Of a stretch of DNA of 64,000 bases, positions 26,267 to 35,661 are shown piece after piece. Every line of letters starts with the position of its first letter. Within the stretch, counting starts at the first letter, position 1. The stretch is from the NCBI GenBank assembly GCA_018646675.1, contig JABGUH010000005.1, positions 1-64,000 of the forward strand, read 5' to 3'. The stretch is from Bdellovibrionales bacterium. Its GTDB lineage: Bacteria; Bdellovibrionota; Bacteriovoracia; Bacteriovoracales; Bacteriovoracaceae. The translations under genes and the position numbers were made by a program. Under the pieces are notes generated by a model that was not told the DNA's origin, did no database searches, and saw only the letters and a list, made by a program, of their open reading frames with translations.

Positions 26267-27073
26267 ATGGAAAAAAGTGGAAGTGAGTTAAGTCTTGAAC
26301 AGAAGTATCAACTTTATGAGGGATCTGTTCAGTGTCATGAGAGTGATCTTGATTTTTTAAATCAGGAGTATGAACGTGAATTTGGGCGTATCCCTCTCGT
26401 CTTACGTGAAGATTTTTGCGGAACCGGCATGTTGGCTTGTGGCTGGGCAGATCAGAGTGGAGAGCACCATGCCTACGGTATTGATCTTGACTATGAACCG
26501 ATTAGCTATGGGAAGCAACATCATCTAACCAAGTTATCTGAGGAAGCAAGAGAACGAGTGCACTTTGTTGAGGCAGATGTACTTAACGATTGCTCTTTTA
26601 AGTCAGATATTGTTGTTGCTTTCAACTTCTCCTATTTCATTTTTAAGCAGCGAGCAAAACTGCTTGAATACTTTAGTCAGGTACGAAAGGGGTTGAGCCC
26701 TCAAGGGGCTTTTTTTATTGATATTTTTGGTGGAACTGATAGCTACGCTCCAGTGGAAGAAGAGACCGAATATGATGACTACTCCTATTTTTGGGATTGT
26801 GAAAGCTACAATCCTCTAACCTCCGAATGTCTATATCACATCCACTTTAAATATGAAGATGGGACTAAGTATAAAAATGTCTTTACCTATGACTGGCGTA
26901 TGTGGAGTGTTCGAGAGGTCGTCGAGGTGATGAACGAGGCAGGCTTTTCTAAGGTACATACCTATTGGGAAGGAGTGGATGAGGAGGATGGTTCCGGCGA
27001 TGGAAATTTCTATCGATCTTCCGATGAGGAGAACTGCGAATCCTGGGTAACATATATTGTGGGTATAAACTAA
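26267..27073 (+). CDS. Class I SAM-dependent methyltransferase
   Basis: The 268-residue protein has LREDFCGTGMLACGWA as motif I, GIDLDYEPI as the acidic motif, and DIVVAFNFSYFIF as motif II. The C-terminus is very acidic and aromatic (VDEEDGSGDGNFY). The family is common in marine bacteria but lacks a known substrate as far as I can tell. It is 43 bp downstream of the DUF6165 gene. Confidence 0.82.
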   Translation: MEKSGSELSLEQKYQLYEGSVQCHESDLDFLNQEYEREFGRIPLVLREDFCGTGMLACGWADQSGEHHAYGIDLDYEPISYGKQHHLTKLSEEARERVHFVEADVLNDCSFKSDIVVAFNFSYFIFKQRAKLLEYFSQVRKGLSPQGAFFIDIFGGTDSYAPVEEETEYDDYSYFWDCESYNPLTSECLYHIHFKYEDGTKYKNVFTYDWRMWSVREVVEVMNEAGFSKVHTYWEGVDEEDGSGDGNFYRSSDEENCESWVTYIVGIN

Positions 27074-27156
27074 GCGATAACTACTATTTATCTGGTAGAA
27101 GAGATGTTTCTTATCAAGGGTAAATATGGTCATCTCCATCTGCCCACTTCTCTATA

Positions 27157-27165
27157 TGGTATAAT
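27157..27165 (+). promoter_or_regulatory. Extended -10 promoter
   Basis: TGGTATAAT (extended -10, TGn plus perfect TATAAT at 27160-27165) lies 31 bp before the sensor-kinase start, giving a leader of about 25 nt. No good -35 is visible, as expected for extended -10 promoters. Confidence 0.55.
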
Positions 27166-27196
27166 TTACAAAAATTTTGTTTTTTGAGGAGCATTG

Positions 27197-29152
27197 ATGC
27201 CGATGAAGTTGGCCACTATTATATTGGTTTATTCTGCCTTGATTTCAAGTGTGGCTTTTGGCAGTACTACACGAGGAGTACTGGCCTTAAATCTGTGGAA
27301 TAAATCCACAGCTTCAATTGATTTAACACCACATTTTTCCAGTTATGTTGACCGCAGTTTATTGGATATTGATTCAGTGGTGGAGCGAAATTTGTTTACT
27401 TTAGGAAAAGCCGATTACCTCTCGCGAGAATTGGGTAGTGAGACAGTTTGGTTTCAAGTGGCGATCAAAAATACTCTTACAACACAGATTAAACGCTATA
27501 TTGTCTTTAGCTCCCCACTTACTGGCTGGCTGGACCGATATTATTTAGATGATGAGAACAAGACAATATTATTGGATCATGCTGGCTCCTATCAGCCTCG
27601 CTCTATGTGGCCTGACCAGCGGGGAGCGGGGATTTTTTTAGTTAATTTAAAGGCGGGGGAGTCAATTACCTACCTATTTAGGCACTCCTCATACAATCGT
27701 CTGGAGACCAAAATCTTTTTACAACACAATGAACTTGTTGAGAAAAATTTTGAGCAGACTAACCAGTATAGCGCAATTGCGTGGGGAGTATTGTTTGCAT
27801 TATTGACTTTGAACCTAACTCTTTTTTTCTACGGAAGGGAGACAATCTATCTTCTGTACTTTTTTGCAGCTTCTACTTTGGCAGTGATCACTCATGGTTT
27901 ACAGGGATCGATCCCAATTTTCACTCTTTTAGGAGGATCATCCCTGATTCCCTATCATTTAAGCGTTTTTGCTTTTTATGCGATATTTGCGTCGCTTCTT
28001 TTTGGTAGTCGTTTTATTACCGTACGTAGTTATGGTATTTGGATCTGGCCATATAGAGTTGTTAGTTGGTTAAGTCTGATCTTCGCTCTATTGGGATCGA
28101 TTCCTCTATTTTATCATAGTTATGGCCATTTTCTTGAGATCACCAGTAATATCTTTATCCTCTTCTCTTTTCTGTTGGTGATTTCCAGTGCCTTGCATGC
28201 AATATATCAACATAATATTGAAGCTCGCTTTTATCTGTTTTCATGGATGTTTCTCCTGTTGGGAATAGGATTCTACTACGCAGCTAACTGGGGGTTCACT
28301 TCTTATTCTGTTCACTATAACAGTGCTATTTTATTTGGAGCTATAGTACATTTGTTAGTGGCTTCACTTGGGCTGTCCTATCACTACTACTGTTTTGATA
28401 ATAGTAAAACTGAGTATAAGGCAGTCACGTCAGAGCGTGGCAAGTTGAAGCGGCTGTTCAAGACTCTATCTCAAGAGTTGGTGAATAAGCTCCATGTAAT
28501 TCAAACTATTTCTAAGCAACATGCACGGGATGGTTACCACGGATCAGATTGGCAAGAGGTTCTATTTGCCTGTAATAATATTCAAGCAATTATAAATAAT
28601 GTACGTTTGGAAGCGAATGTTGCATACCAAAAGGATAATTTATCATTTGCCGTAGTCAAAGTAGTGGATATGCTACAAGAGGTTCATGGTCATTTTTTAA
28701 ACAAACTTAATCAAAAGAAGATATTTTGGAGTGTGGATGTTGATCCCGTTGATATTGATGTCTTGGTTGATCGTAACATTATAGTAATGAATGTTTTATC
28801 AAATGTTATTTCCAATGCAATTAAATTTACCAAAGGTGACGGTCAGGGATCTATCTATATCACGGTTCGTACCCTTGGTCGTCGCAATGCAGATCAGGTG
28901 GAGATAACGATTCGAGACAATGGCATTGGTATACCTGTGGAGATCAAGAAAAAGATATTTGATGGAGGAAGCGAGATATCTAGGCGTGGTACTGATGATG
29001 AGCCTGGGTCAGGATTTGGTATGGGGATGATTCGAGATTATATCAAACTAAATAACGGTTCTATCACCATTCACTCCAGCTGTATAGAAAATCACGACCT
29101 TACTTCAGGTACTGCTGTTACCATCTCTCTACCCAAGGGAAGCGTGGGCTAA
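27197..29152 (+). CDS. 7TM (DISM-type) histidine kinase-like sensor without H-box His
   Basis: The roughly 651-residue protein has a signal segment, an extracytoplasmic beta-sandwich domain (about 30-185) of 7TMR-DISMED2 type, seven membrane spans (about 190-400), a dimerisation helix region and a C-terminal HATPase. The ATPase has its N box (NVLSNVISNAIKFT, about 531-544), DNGIGIP and GSGFGMGM. Where kinases have S-H-E-L, this protein has SQEL (425-428), so the phospho-acceptor His appears replaced by Gln426; His433 seven residues on is an unlikely substitute. It may be a pseudokinase or signal by conformational change. GAGGAG lies 5 nt before ATG 27197. No response regulator is adjacent. 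Confidence 0.85.
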   Translation: MPMKLATIILVYSALISSVAFGSTTRGVLALNLWNKSTASIDLTPHFSSYVDRSLLDIDSVVERNLFTLGKADYLSRELGSETVWFQVAIKNTLTTQIKRYIVFSSPLTGWLDRYYLDDENKTILLDHAGSYQPRSMWPDQRGAGIFLVNLKAGESITYLFRHSSYNRLETKIFLQHNELVEKNFEQTNQYSAIAWGVLFALLTLNLTLFFYGRETIYLLYFFAASTLAVITHGLQGSIPIFTLLGGSSLIPYHLSVFAFYAIFASLLFGSRFITVRSYGIWIWPYRVVSWLSLIFALLGSIPLFYHSYGHFLEITSNIFILFSFLLVISSALHAIYQHNIEARFYLFSWMFLLLGIGFYYAANWGFTSYSVHYNSAILFGAIVHLLVASLGLSYHYYCFDNSKTEYKAVTSERGKLKRLFKTLSQELVNKLHVIQTISKQHARDGYHGSDWQEVLFACNNIQAIINNVRLEANVAYQKDNLSFAVVKVVDMLQEVHGHFLNKLNQKKIFWSVDVDPVDIDVLVDRNIIVMNVLSNVISNAIKFTKGDGQGSIYITVRTLGRRNADQVEITIRDNGIGIPVEIKKKIFDGGSEISRRGTDDEPGSGFGMGMIRDYIKLNNGSITIHSSCIENHDLTSGTAVTISLPKGSVG

Positions 29153-29248
29153 TTTTTAATGGCACATTTTGCTACTACTTACTGACATTGCTATAAAAAT
29201 CAATTTTTGCACTAAAAATGTCGATTCGCTATTAGCTTATTACTGTGG

Positions 29249-31444
29249 ATGGAGAGTTTAAATTTGCGTTTATGGTCACTGATATTCCTCTTAGGGGTAC
29301 TGCTGCATACATCCCAGATTAATCAGATTGAGAATCGAGTTAATAGAGTAGTGCTTGATCAAGATTTAGAATCCCCACAACAAAAAATTGGCAAGGCTCC
29401 TTCTCGTCATCTGATGGTCAGTAGTAGTGGTGATCAACAGAACAAGATTGGTGCTTCGGTATATACTAAATTAGTAGATGATTATCACTCTCTTTGGCAG
29501 CAGCAACTTACTGAAGGAACGAGTCGTGGTGATATCACTTTAAAAAAATTGTCCGAGGCTCGTTTGGTGGCCACTGCTGTCTATCAGATGTTTAAAGTGG
29601 CAGGTTATAAAGACGGTGCCTGGAATTTAGAGTACGACTCGAATATCTCTCTATCCAAATCGACCTCCCGGCAGGGAAAATCAGGCTATAGCTATAAAGG
29701 AGGACGAAAAATATCTAGCCTTTCTGAGCAAAATCCTCCGCTACCTCCCAAAAGTAGCTCATCGCCGATGATTGAGCAGAGCTATCTGGTTTTAGATGAG
29801 ATCTCAGACCGTCTCTCTAGTTTGGGCTTGCTTAACAGTAATATGGAGCATCTGCATCAGCTTAATTTGGAGATGATTGATAGTGTGTTAAAAGAGGTAA
29901 CTTCTCATCCAGACCTCTATAAAATACCTGTAAAGGGAAAAATAAATATTACAGATATTGATTTTGAGGTTCTGTCGCAACGTATATTAGTAGAGAGCAA
30001 TTTAAAGTTTGCGCTGATTGGTGGAAGTGCAAGTGCACTAATCGGTAGTACAATCCATAATAAAATCAAAGGTTCCCTGCTGTCGATTGTTGCTCATGGA
30101 GTGGCGGCACTAACTTTTGATACTCTGTTTATGGCACTAGGGATTCATTACGGAATTAAGCGACTCTATCTACTTCACTCCTATTATACCTACTGTCGTA
30201 ACCAGCGAAACCGATGGGGAGAGGCGTATGTTGGGCAGAGAAAGTTAAGTGATGGATTTGCTGTTGATCAGATGGCAATCAGTGATCTATTACGAGACGA
30301 GATGCAGAAATTGTGGGTATTTGGTCACTTGACCAGTCTGGTAATTAAAAAGGGGAGGCAGGGAGAGATCATTAGCTCCGTTCGCCAGGATTTAAGTCGC
30401 CATGCTCTAATATGGCTGGGTAGCCCTCGTCTCTTTTCACTGATTAAGGGAGTTGCCAAGTTGGCATTCAACTTTGTCAGTGGACGGACTATTACCGCGT
30501 TCATCTCCAAAACTCTTTTTCGAGGGGAGATGTTTGCTGCTTTTAAAAGTGGGATGCCACTACTTCATCGGATGGTAAAAAGAATATTCTATTTAGGAAG
30601 GATCTCAGCGGTTGGCTATCTGTTGGATGCTGGCATATCTGGTGTGATTATGTACTCAATGATGTACATTAGGCTTCATGCCGCTTCTCAGATGTTCCAT
30701 GGAGTCTATCGCTCACCGGCGGTAAATATCTATTTGGCCAGTTTGGAACGGCATCATGACCTTGAGAGTTTTGCCAAGGCATCATCAAAACTTTTTCTAC
30801 CTCTCTGCTGGCAACTAGGCTCGGAGCTAGATAGTGACAATCGCTCTTATCAACAAAGCTGTCGTAAGATTGCCCGTCATTTTACTAGCAGTAAGGATGA
30901 AACTAATCACTCCTTACCTACTGCTATTAAAGTGAGTGCAAACATGGAGGAGTTAGCGCAGCAAGCTTATCAATATCCTAACCACTACCGTGTCTTGTGG
31001 ACAACTGCCTTAAAGGCTGTTTATCATGATCAGCGCTACGCAGGGATAGATCAGCAGATAGACACTACGGTAAACCATATATTGATTGGACGCAGTAAGC
31101 CTCGTTGGTATTTTGACCACATCACCCTAGATCCATTTAATATGACAATCAGGATGAATATGGAGCGTTTTGCCAAGTTAGTCTCGCAAGGGGCCCAAAA
31201 GCAGAATGTAAGTCAGGCTGTCTTCTTCTCTCGCTATTGGAAGGCCCACTTTATGCGTGGAGGTCAGCAGTTACGTCAACTTGAGGAGATCTATCAGGAC
31301 TCAATTGGCAACTCCTTTACAACTATCTGGGAGGGGGTGATTGGGATAAAAAACAGCCTGAGCTTTAGCTTAGAGAGGTCATTTACCAAGGTCCACCACT
31401 TTACTACAGATTATCATAATCAGTTAGAAGTGGAGGGCATTTAG
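29249..31444 (+). CDS. Large membrane protein, function unknown
   Basis: The 731-residue protein starts with a membrane anchor or signal (LRLWSLIFLLGVLLHTS), has a Ser/Lys-rich low-complexity linker (about 130-175), and a hydrophobic block at about 250-305 (ALIGGSASALIGS, VAHGVAALTFDTLFMALGI) followed by further hydrophobic stretches near 450-480. I recognise no family. ATG 29249 has no clear ribosome-binding site, so the start is uncertain. It follows the sensor gene by 96 bp on the same strand and may be part of the same function. Confidence 0.72.
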   Translation: MESLNLRLWSLIFLLGVLLHTSQINQIENRVNRVVLDQDLESPQQKIGKAPSRHLMVSSSGDQQNKIGASVYTKLVDDYHSLWQQQLTEGTSRGDITLKKLSEARLVATAVYQMFKVAGYKDGAWNLEYDSNISLSKSTSRQGKSGYSYKGGRKISSLSEQNPPLPPKSSSSPMIEQSYLVLDEISDRLSSLGLLNSNMEHLHQLNLEMIDSVLKEVTSHPDLYKIPVKGKINITDIDFEVLSQRILVESNLKFALIGGSASALIGSTIHNKIKGSLLSIVAHGVAALTFDTLFMALGIHYGIKRLYLLHSYYTYCRNQRNRWGEAYVGQRKLSDGFAVDQMAISDLLRDEMQKLWVFGHLTSLVIKKGRQGEIISSVRQDLSRHALIWLGSPRLFSLIKGVAKLAFNFVSGRTITAFISKTLFRGEMFAAFKSGMPLLHRMVKRIFYLGRISAVGYLLDAGISGVIMYSMMYIRLHAASQMFHGVYRSPAVNIYLASLERHHDLESFAKASSKLFLPLCWQLGSELDSDNRSYQQSCRKIARHFTSSKDETNHSLPTAIKVSANMEELAQQAYQYPNHYRVLWTTALKAVYHDQRYAGIDQQIDTTVNHILIGRSKPRWYFDHITLDPFNMTIRMNMERFAKLVSQGAQKQNVSQAVFFSRYWKAHFMRGGQQLRQLEEIYQDSIGNSFTTIWEGVIGIKNSLSFSLERSFTKVHHFTTDYHNQLEVEGI

Positions 31445-31468
31445 CTATTCTAATTAGCTTACGTCTCT

Positions 31469-32320
31469 TTACTCAATTAAACTATAGAGTAGTTCTATCT
31501 CTAAAGGCCATCGACTGGAGTCAGGGGTCTCTAGTACCATTGGAATATTATCCATTCTGGGGTCATTCATAATTAGGCGGAAACACTCAAGGCCAATCTT
31601 TCCCTCACCAATGCTTTCATGACGATCCTTACGACTTCCCAGCTCTGGCTTGGAGTCGTTAAGGTGCATCCCCATTAGATATTTAAATCCAACGATTTGC
31701 TCAAATTGCTTCATCGTCCGATTGTAACTCTCTTGATCTCGCAGATCATATCCAGCAGTAAAAGTGTGGCAGGTGTCGAGGCAGACTCCAACTCGCTCCT
31801 GATCCTCCACATGGCGTATAATCTCAGCGAGATGTTCAAACTTATACCCCAAATTTGAACCCTGACCGGCTGTATTTTCGATTACTGCCTTGGTGAAGGA
31901 TGTGACATCCAAGGCCCGGTTAATTGAGTCAGCAACCAGCTTTAAGGACTCCTGTTCACTGATCTCTCGTAGATGGCTACCAGGATGAAAGTTAAGATAG
32001 GTTAATCCCAGCTGTTCACAGCGCTGTAATTCATCCACAAAAGCGTCGAGAGATTTTTCTCGTTTTTCCTGATCTGGGTGGCCTAAATTGATTAGGTAGC
32101 TATCGTGAGGCAGCACTGACTCAGGGGTGAATCCATGCTCCTCCAGCTCTTTTAAGAACTCTTCGGTCTGTTTTTGGGTTATTGCCTTGGCGCTCCACTG
32201 GCGCTGATTTTTAGTAAAAAAGGCAAAAGCACGTGCACCAATCGTGGCCGCATTTTGAGGGGTATTTTCAACGCCTCCAGCAGCACTAACATGGGCACCG
32301 ACATATTTTTTGTTCACCAT
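31469..32320 (-). CDS. nfo: Endonuclease IV (AP endonuclease)
   Basis: The 283-residue enzyme cleaves abasic sites in base-excision repair using three zinc ions. Family signatures are [14 protein letters not shown] near the N-terminus, [29 protein letters not shown] and [11 protein letters not shown]. Length matches family members. AAGGAT precedes ATG 32320. It diverges from the molybdenum cofactor cluster with a palindrome in between. Confidence 0.95.
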   Translation of the reverse strand: MVNKKYVGAHVSAAGGVENTPQNAATIGARAFAFFTKNQRQWSAKAITQKQTEEFLKELEEHGFTPESVLPHDSYLINLGHPDQEKREKSLDAFVDELQRCEQLGLTYLNFHPGSHLREISEQESLKLVADSINRALDVTSFTKAVIENTAGQGSNLGYKFEHLAEIIRHVEDQERVGVCLDTCHTFTAGYDLRDQESYNRTMKQFEQIVGFKYLMGMHLNDSKPELGSRKDRHESIGEGKIGLECFRLIMNDPRMDNIPMVLETPDSSRWPLEIELLYSLIE

Positions 32321-32354
32321 CCGTTAATCCTTGTAGTAAGTAGTAGGTAGTTAA

Positions 32355-32375
32355 GCAAGTGGATTACCCACTTGC
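32355..32375. promoter_or_regulatory. Palindromic candidate operator between nfo and mobBA
   Basis: GCAAGTGG (32355-32362) and CCACTTGC (32368-32375) form a perfect 8-bp inverted repeat with a 5-nt centre in the 78-bp divergent gap, 24 bp before the mobBA start. It resembles a dimeric repressor site. It does not match a ModE box as I know it. Confidence 0.45.
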
Positions 32376-32398
32376 CCAAAATCTAGGGTAGTTTAAGG

Positions 32399-33574
32399 GT
32401 GAAGTTACTAGAAAAATTGGAGATGCTCAATACTCCTCTAATTGGTTTTGCTGGTTTTTCTGGTAGTGGCAAAAGTACTCTGATTGAGCGGTTAATGGTT
32501 TCACTCTCCGGGCAGGGATTTAGGGTTGGCTACCTTAAGCATGATGGCCACCAGTTTGAGGTTGATACTCCAGGTAAAGATAGCTTTATCATTAGGGCCG
32601 CTGGGGCGAACCCCGTGCTAATTAGCTCTGCCGAGCAGTTTGCCTTAATGGGTAGCAGTGGCAATTTTACTTTGATTGAAGAGTTTCGCCACTGTCACTT
32701 TGTGATCGTTGAGGGCCACAAGGAGTCCAAAATTAAAAAATTCTTGGTCGCCAAAGATTCGCAGATTCCAACAGTCGACCCTGCGACTATTGTGGGAACT
32801 ATCGGGCGCAACCAGCAGAGTTGTGACTACTTAAAACAGCAGCTTCCTGGCCCCCCCAATTTTTTATCAGAAGATTTAGAGGAGATTGAGCATCAACTAC
32901 TCCATACTATCTTCTCTCAGTCTCCAATGATTGTTCCAGTCGTCATGGTGGGGGGGGAGAGCAGACGAATGGGAGTCCCCAAAGATCTCGTACAGATAGA
33001 TGGTGTACCGCTACTGGCCAGAACAATAAAAGTGGTACAGCAGGCTTTTGGTGGTGAACAAAAGGTAATTGTCTCGCTCCGGCGTGAACAGATGCAGGGA
33101 GAGCGTGAAGCGATTATCAATGATTTAGAGGGAGTGCCCTGTTTTGATCGTATTGTTGGTTTTGGCCCGGCCGGGGGTGTTGCTTCGGTTTTGATGGAAC
33201 ACCAGGGAGTGATGCCACTATTTTTTCCTAGTGATATGCCTTTGCTAACTCCAGAGTTTATTACCACATTTACTCAGTTAGTTGATCCGATTGAGTTTGC
33301 TACCACAATCTACTCTCCCATTTTTGCAAAAAAGGGAGAGCATGGAGCAATCAATCCTTTGGTTGCTGCCTATCATCCTAAAATTATCGCTCCCTTGTTA
33401 CTCGCAATTGCCAAGGGGGATCTATCTCTTCGCAAAATTCTCAGCACTGTTAATATCAAGCAAGTGGGAGATCAAGAGTTGGAGGAGGAGCTAGTTGAGT
33501 TAACCCGCTCTTTTAATAGTATTAATGAGTTAGAGAATATAATTGATGCGTCGCGCGTTAGCATCGCAAAATAG
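32399..33574 (+). CDS. MobB-MobA fusion, molybdenum cofactor guanylylation
   Basis: The 391-residue protein fuses two functions. The N-terminal 175 residues are MobB-like with P-loop GFSGSGKST (19-27) and KHDGH. From about residue 180 follows MobA, molybdenum cofactor guanylyltransferase, with the nucleotide motif GGESRRMGVPKDL and FFPSDMPLLTPEF. MobA attaches GMP to make Mo-bis-MGD. The start is a GTG at 32399; an ATG at 32423 has no properly spaced site. It heads the seven-gene Moco cluster. Confidence 0.9.
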   Translation: MKLLEKLEMLNTPLIGFAGFSGSGKSTLIERLMVSLSGQGFRVGYLKHDGHQFEVDTPGKDSFIIRAAGANPVLISSAEQFALMGSSGNFTLIEEFRHCHFVIVEGHKESKIKKFLVAKDSQIPTVDPATIVGTIGRNQQSCDYLKQQLPGPPNFLSEDLEEIEHQLLHTIFSQSPMIVPVVMVGGESRRMGVPKDLVQIDGVPLLARTIKVVQQAFGGEQKVIVSLRREQMQGEREAIINDLEGVPCFDRIVGFGPAGGVASVLMEHQGVMPLFFPSDMPLLTPEFITTFTQLVDPIEFATTIYSPIFAKKGEHGAINPLVAAYHPKIIAPLLLAIAKGDLSLRKILSTVNIKQVGDQELEEELVELTRSFNSINELENIIDASRVSIAK

Positions 33575-33665
33575 TTCTATGGGGCATTGTCGAATTAGGT
33601 TTATGCGGCTACATTACACGCGTTTATAGATAGGACATTTCACTAGAATTTAAGTGGTATCGCTG

Positions 33666-33926
33666 ATGAAAATTAAAATTAGATATTTTGCCATGATTAA
33701 AGAGGCGGTTGGCCAGGCTGAGGAGTGGCGTGCGATTACTGCAGATGAGCAGGAGAGTGGTGAGCTGACAGTGGGGAAGTTGGAGAGTGAGCTGTTTGCT
33801 CGTTACTCATTAGAGCAGTTTCGTCACACTGTTCGTTTTGCCGTTAACCATCAGTATGTTGACCGCTCCACCAAGCTACAAGCTGGAGATGAGTTAGCAC
33901 TGATAACTCCGGTCTCTGGAGGATAG
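33666..33926 (+). CDS. moaD: Molybdopterin synthase sulfur carrier subunit
   Basis: The 86-residue ubiquitin-like protein ends in VSGG, the double glycine that is activated as thiocarboxylate. The start MKIKIRYFAMIKEA is typical. I use ATG 33666; a GTG at 33654 is in frame. The stop abuts the moaE start, and the GGAGG that encodes the terminal Gly-Gly doubles as the moaE ribosome-binding site. It partners with MoaE to insert sulfur into precursor Z (cPMP). Confidence 0.93.
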   Translation: MKIKIRYFAMIKEAVGQAEEWRAITADEQESGELTVGKLESELFARYSLEQFRHTVRFAVNHQYVDRSTKLQAGDELALITPVSGG

Positions 33927-34427
33927 ATGGAAAATAGAGTAGAGTGTAAAATTAAATGTGAAATAACCTCCTCCCCTTTAGATATTTCCAAGGCGTATGA
34001 GTTTGTTTCTGATCCTGCGGCCGGTGCTGTTAACCTTTTTGTAGGAGAGGTTCGTAATCATCACAATGGCAAGAGTGTAGAGAAGCTTTTTTATGATTGC
34101 TATCCAGAGATGGGTGAGAGTGTACTCACTGAGATTTGTCAGACCGTGGCCGCTACGCTTCCTTTGTGTGGGATTTTTGTCCAGCATCGTTACGGAGAGT
34201 TGGCCATTGGTGAGAGCTCTGTTTTAATTATGATCTCATCCGGTCATCGAGATGAATCCTTCAAAGCCTGTCGCTATATTATTGAGCGGATAAAGCTGGA
34301 CCTACCTGTTTGGAAACAGGAGTTCTATTTAGGAGAAGAGGCTCCGTTATGGGTTAAGTGTCAGCACCATAACCACCATCAAGCCGATCTAGAATCTCTT
34401 TTGGTCGTTGAGCAGGAGAGCCGATAA
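33927..34427 (+). CDS. moaE: Molybdopterin synthase catalytic subunit
   Basis: The 166-residue protein shows the MoaE motifs GAVNLFVGEVRNHH, YDCYPEM, QHRYGEL.IGESSVLI, and ERIKLDLPVWKQEFY with the catalytic-pocket lysines. It converts cyclic pyranopterin monophosphate to molybdopterin with MoaD thiocarboxylate. A 10-15 residue N-terminal extension is present. It is translated from the ribosome-binding site inside the end of moaD. Confidence 0.94.
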   Translation: MENRVECKIKCEITSSPLDISKAYEFVSDPAAGAVNLFVGEVRNHHNGKSVEKLFYDCYPEMGESVLTEICQTVAATLPLCGIFVQHRYGELAIGESSVLIMISSGHRDESFKACRYIIERIKLDLPVWKQEFYLGEEAPLWVKCQHHNHHQADLESLLVVEQESR

Positions 34428-34428
34428 G

Positions 34429-35652
34429 ATGTTAAATTATGAGCAGGCCCTGGCCACTGTTTTATCCAATACAGCTCATGCTATGTCTGAGGAGTGTGTT
34501 GCGCTAGAGCAGAGTCTGGGCAGAGTACTCTCTCGACCAATAGTTGCGGATCGACCACTTCCGCCATTTAATCGGGTAGCAATGGATGGTCTTGCTTTTA
34601 AGCATAGTGATTTTAATCCAACTCTCCCTTTAGAGATAAAAAATGAAGTGTTGGCGGGGATGGAAGTTAATAACTCTTTGGCCCCGAATCAAGCCTTTCA
34701 TATCATGACTGGTGCAGCACTGCCGGCCAGTGCAGACACTGTGGTGCAGATAGAACATTTTGAACTGCAAAGTGGAGAACTACCTCAGGCGCTTTTGCAA
34801 AGCGGCCGAGATTACTCTTGTGGTCTTAACATTCATCCTGTTGGTGCAGATGCGGCCAAGGGGGAAGAGTTAGTCAGTGCATCTTCTTGTGTTACTCCAG
34901 CGCAGATGGGAGTAATGGCGGCCGTGGGTAGTAGTGAGGTCTGGGTTAAGCGAAAACCAGTCGTTAATATATTCTCGACAGGAGATGAGCTAGTTGCTCC
35001 GGAAGATATCCCAACCGCAGTTCAGATTCGTGACAGTAACTCCTATGTATTGATGTCATTTTGTCAACGGTCCGGTGCTAATGCCAAACGCCTTGGTACT
35101 TTAAAAGATGACCTTTCCTATTTGCGACAGCACTTAGGCCAAGGGTTGGCAGGAGATATTCTGCTGCTCTCCGGTGGGGTCTCTGCTGGTACTCATGACT
35201 ACATTCCTCAAGTCTTGGAGGAGTTGGGTGTAACCCAGGTCTTTCATAAAGTTGCAATTAAACCAGGCAAGCCACTGTGGTTTGGGGTGAGTGACAGTGG
35301 CGTGTTAGTGTTTGGATTACCGGGGAACCCTGTTTCTACTCAAGTCAATTTTAATCTCTTCGTCCGTCCTGTTATTCATCAAATGGTGGGATTAGGGTTA
35401 GAGAATGGTGATGAGCCTAAAACTTTAAGGTTACCTATCTCTCTTGATTGGGTGAAACGCAGCCCTCGACCGGACCAGTTTATTAATGGAAAAATTACTG
35501 CCAGTGAGCAAGGGATGGTAGTTCTGCCCATCCATGATCATGGCTCAGGAGATTTCTGCTCCTTTGCAAAAGCTGATGCCCTTATTCGTCTTAGTGGGGA
35601 TCGAGGTACTACTTATTCTGCCGGCAGTCTGGTGGAAGTTATTAGGATGTGA
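34429..35652 (+). CDS. moeA: Molybdopterin molybdenumtransferase
   Basis: The 407-residue enzyme inserts molybdate into adenylylated molybdopterin. Seen are PLPPFNRVAMDGLAF, FHIMTGAALPASADTVVQIE, FSTGDELV, RDSNSYVL, LSGGVSAGTHDY and GLPGNPVSTQVNF, all in family order. ATG 34429 is chosen with AGGAGAG 8 nt upstream, just after the moaE stop; an upstream in-frame start at 34408 would overlap moaE. Confidence 0.94.
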   Translation: MLNYEQALATVLSNTAHAMSEECVALEQSLGRVLSRPIVADRPLPPFNRVAMDGLAFKHSDFNPTLPLEIKNEVLAGMEVNNSLAPNQAFHIMTGAALPASADTVVQIEHFELQSGELPQALLQSGRDYSCGLNIHPVGADAAKGEELVSASSCVTPAQMGVMAAVGSSEVWVKRKPVVNIFSTGDELVAPEDIPTAVQIRDSNSYVLMSFCQRSGANAKRLGTLKDDLSYLRQHLGQGLAGDILLLSGGVSAGTHDYIPQVLEELGVTQVFHKVAIKPGKPLWFGVSDSGVLVFGLPGNPVSTQVNFNLFVRPVIHQMVGLGLENGDEPKTLRLPISLDWVKRSPRPDQFINGKITASEQGMVVLPIHDHGSGDFCSFAKADALIRLSGDRGTTYSAGSLVEVIRM

Positions 35653-35661
35653 GTGATATAG

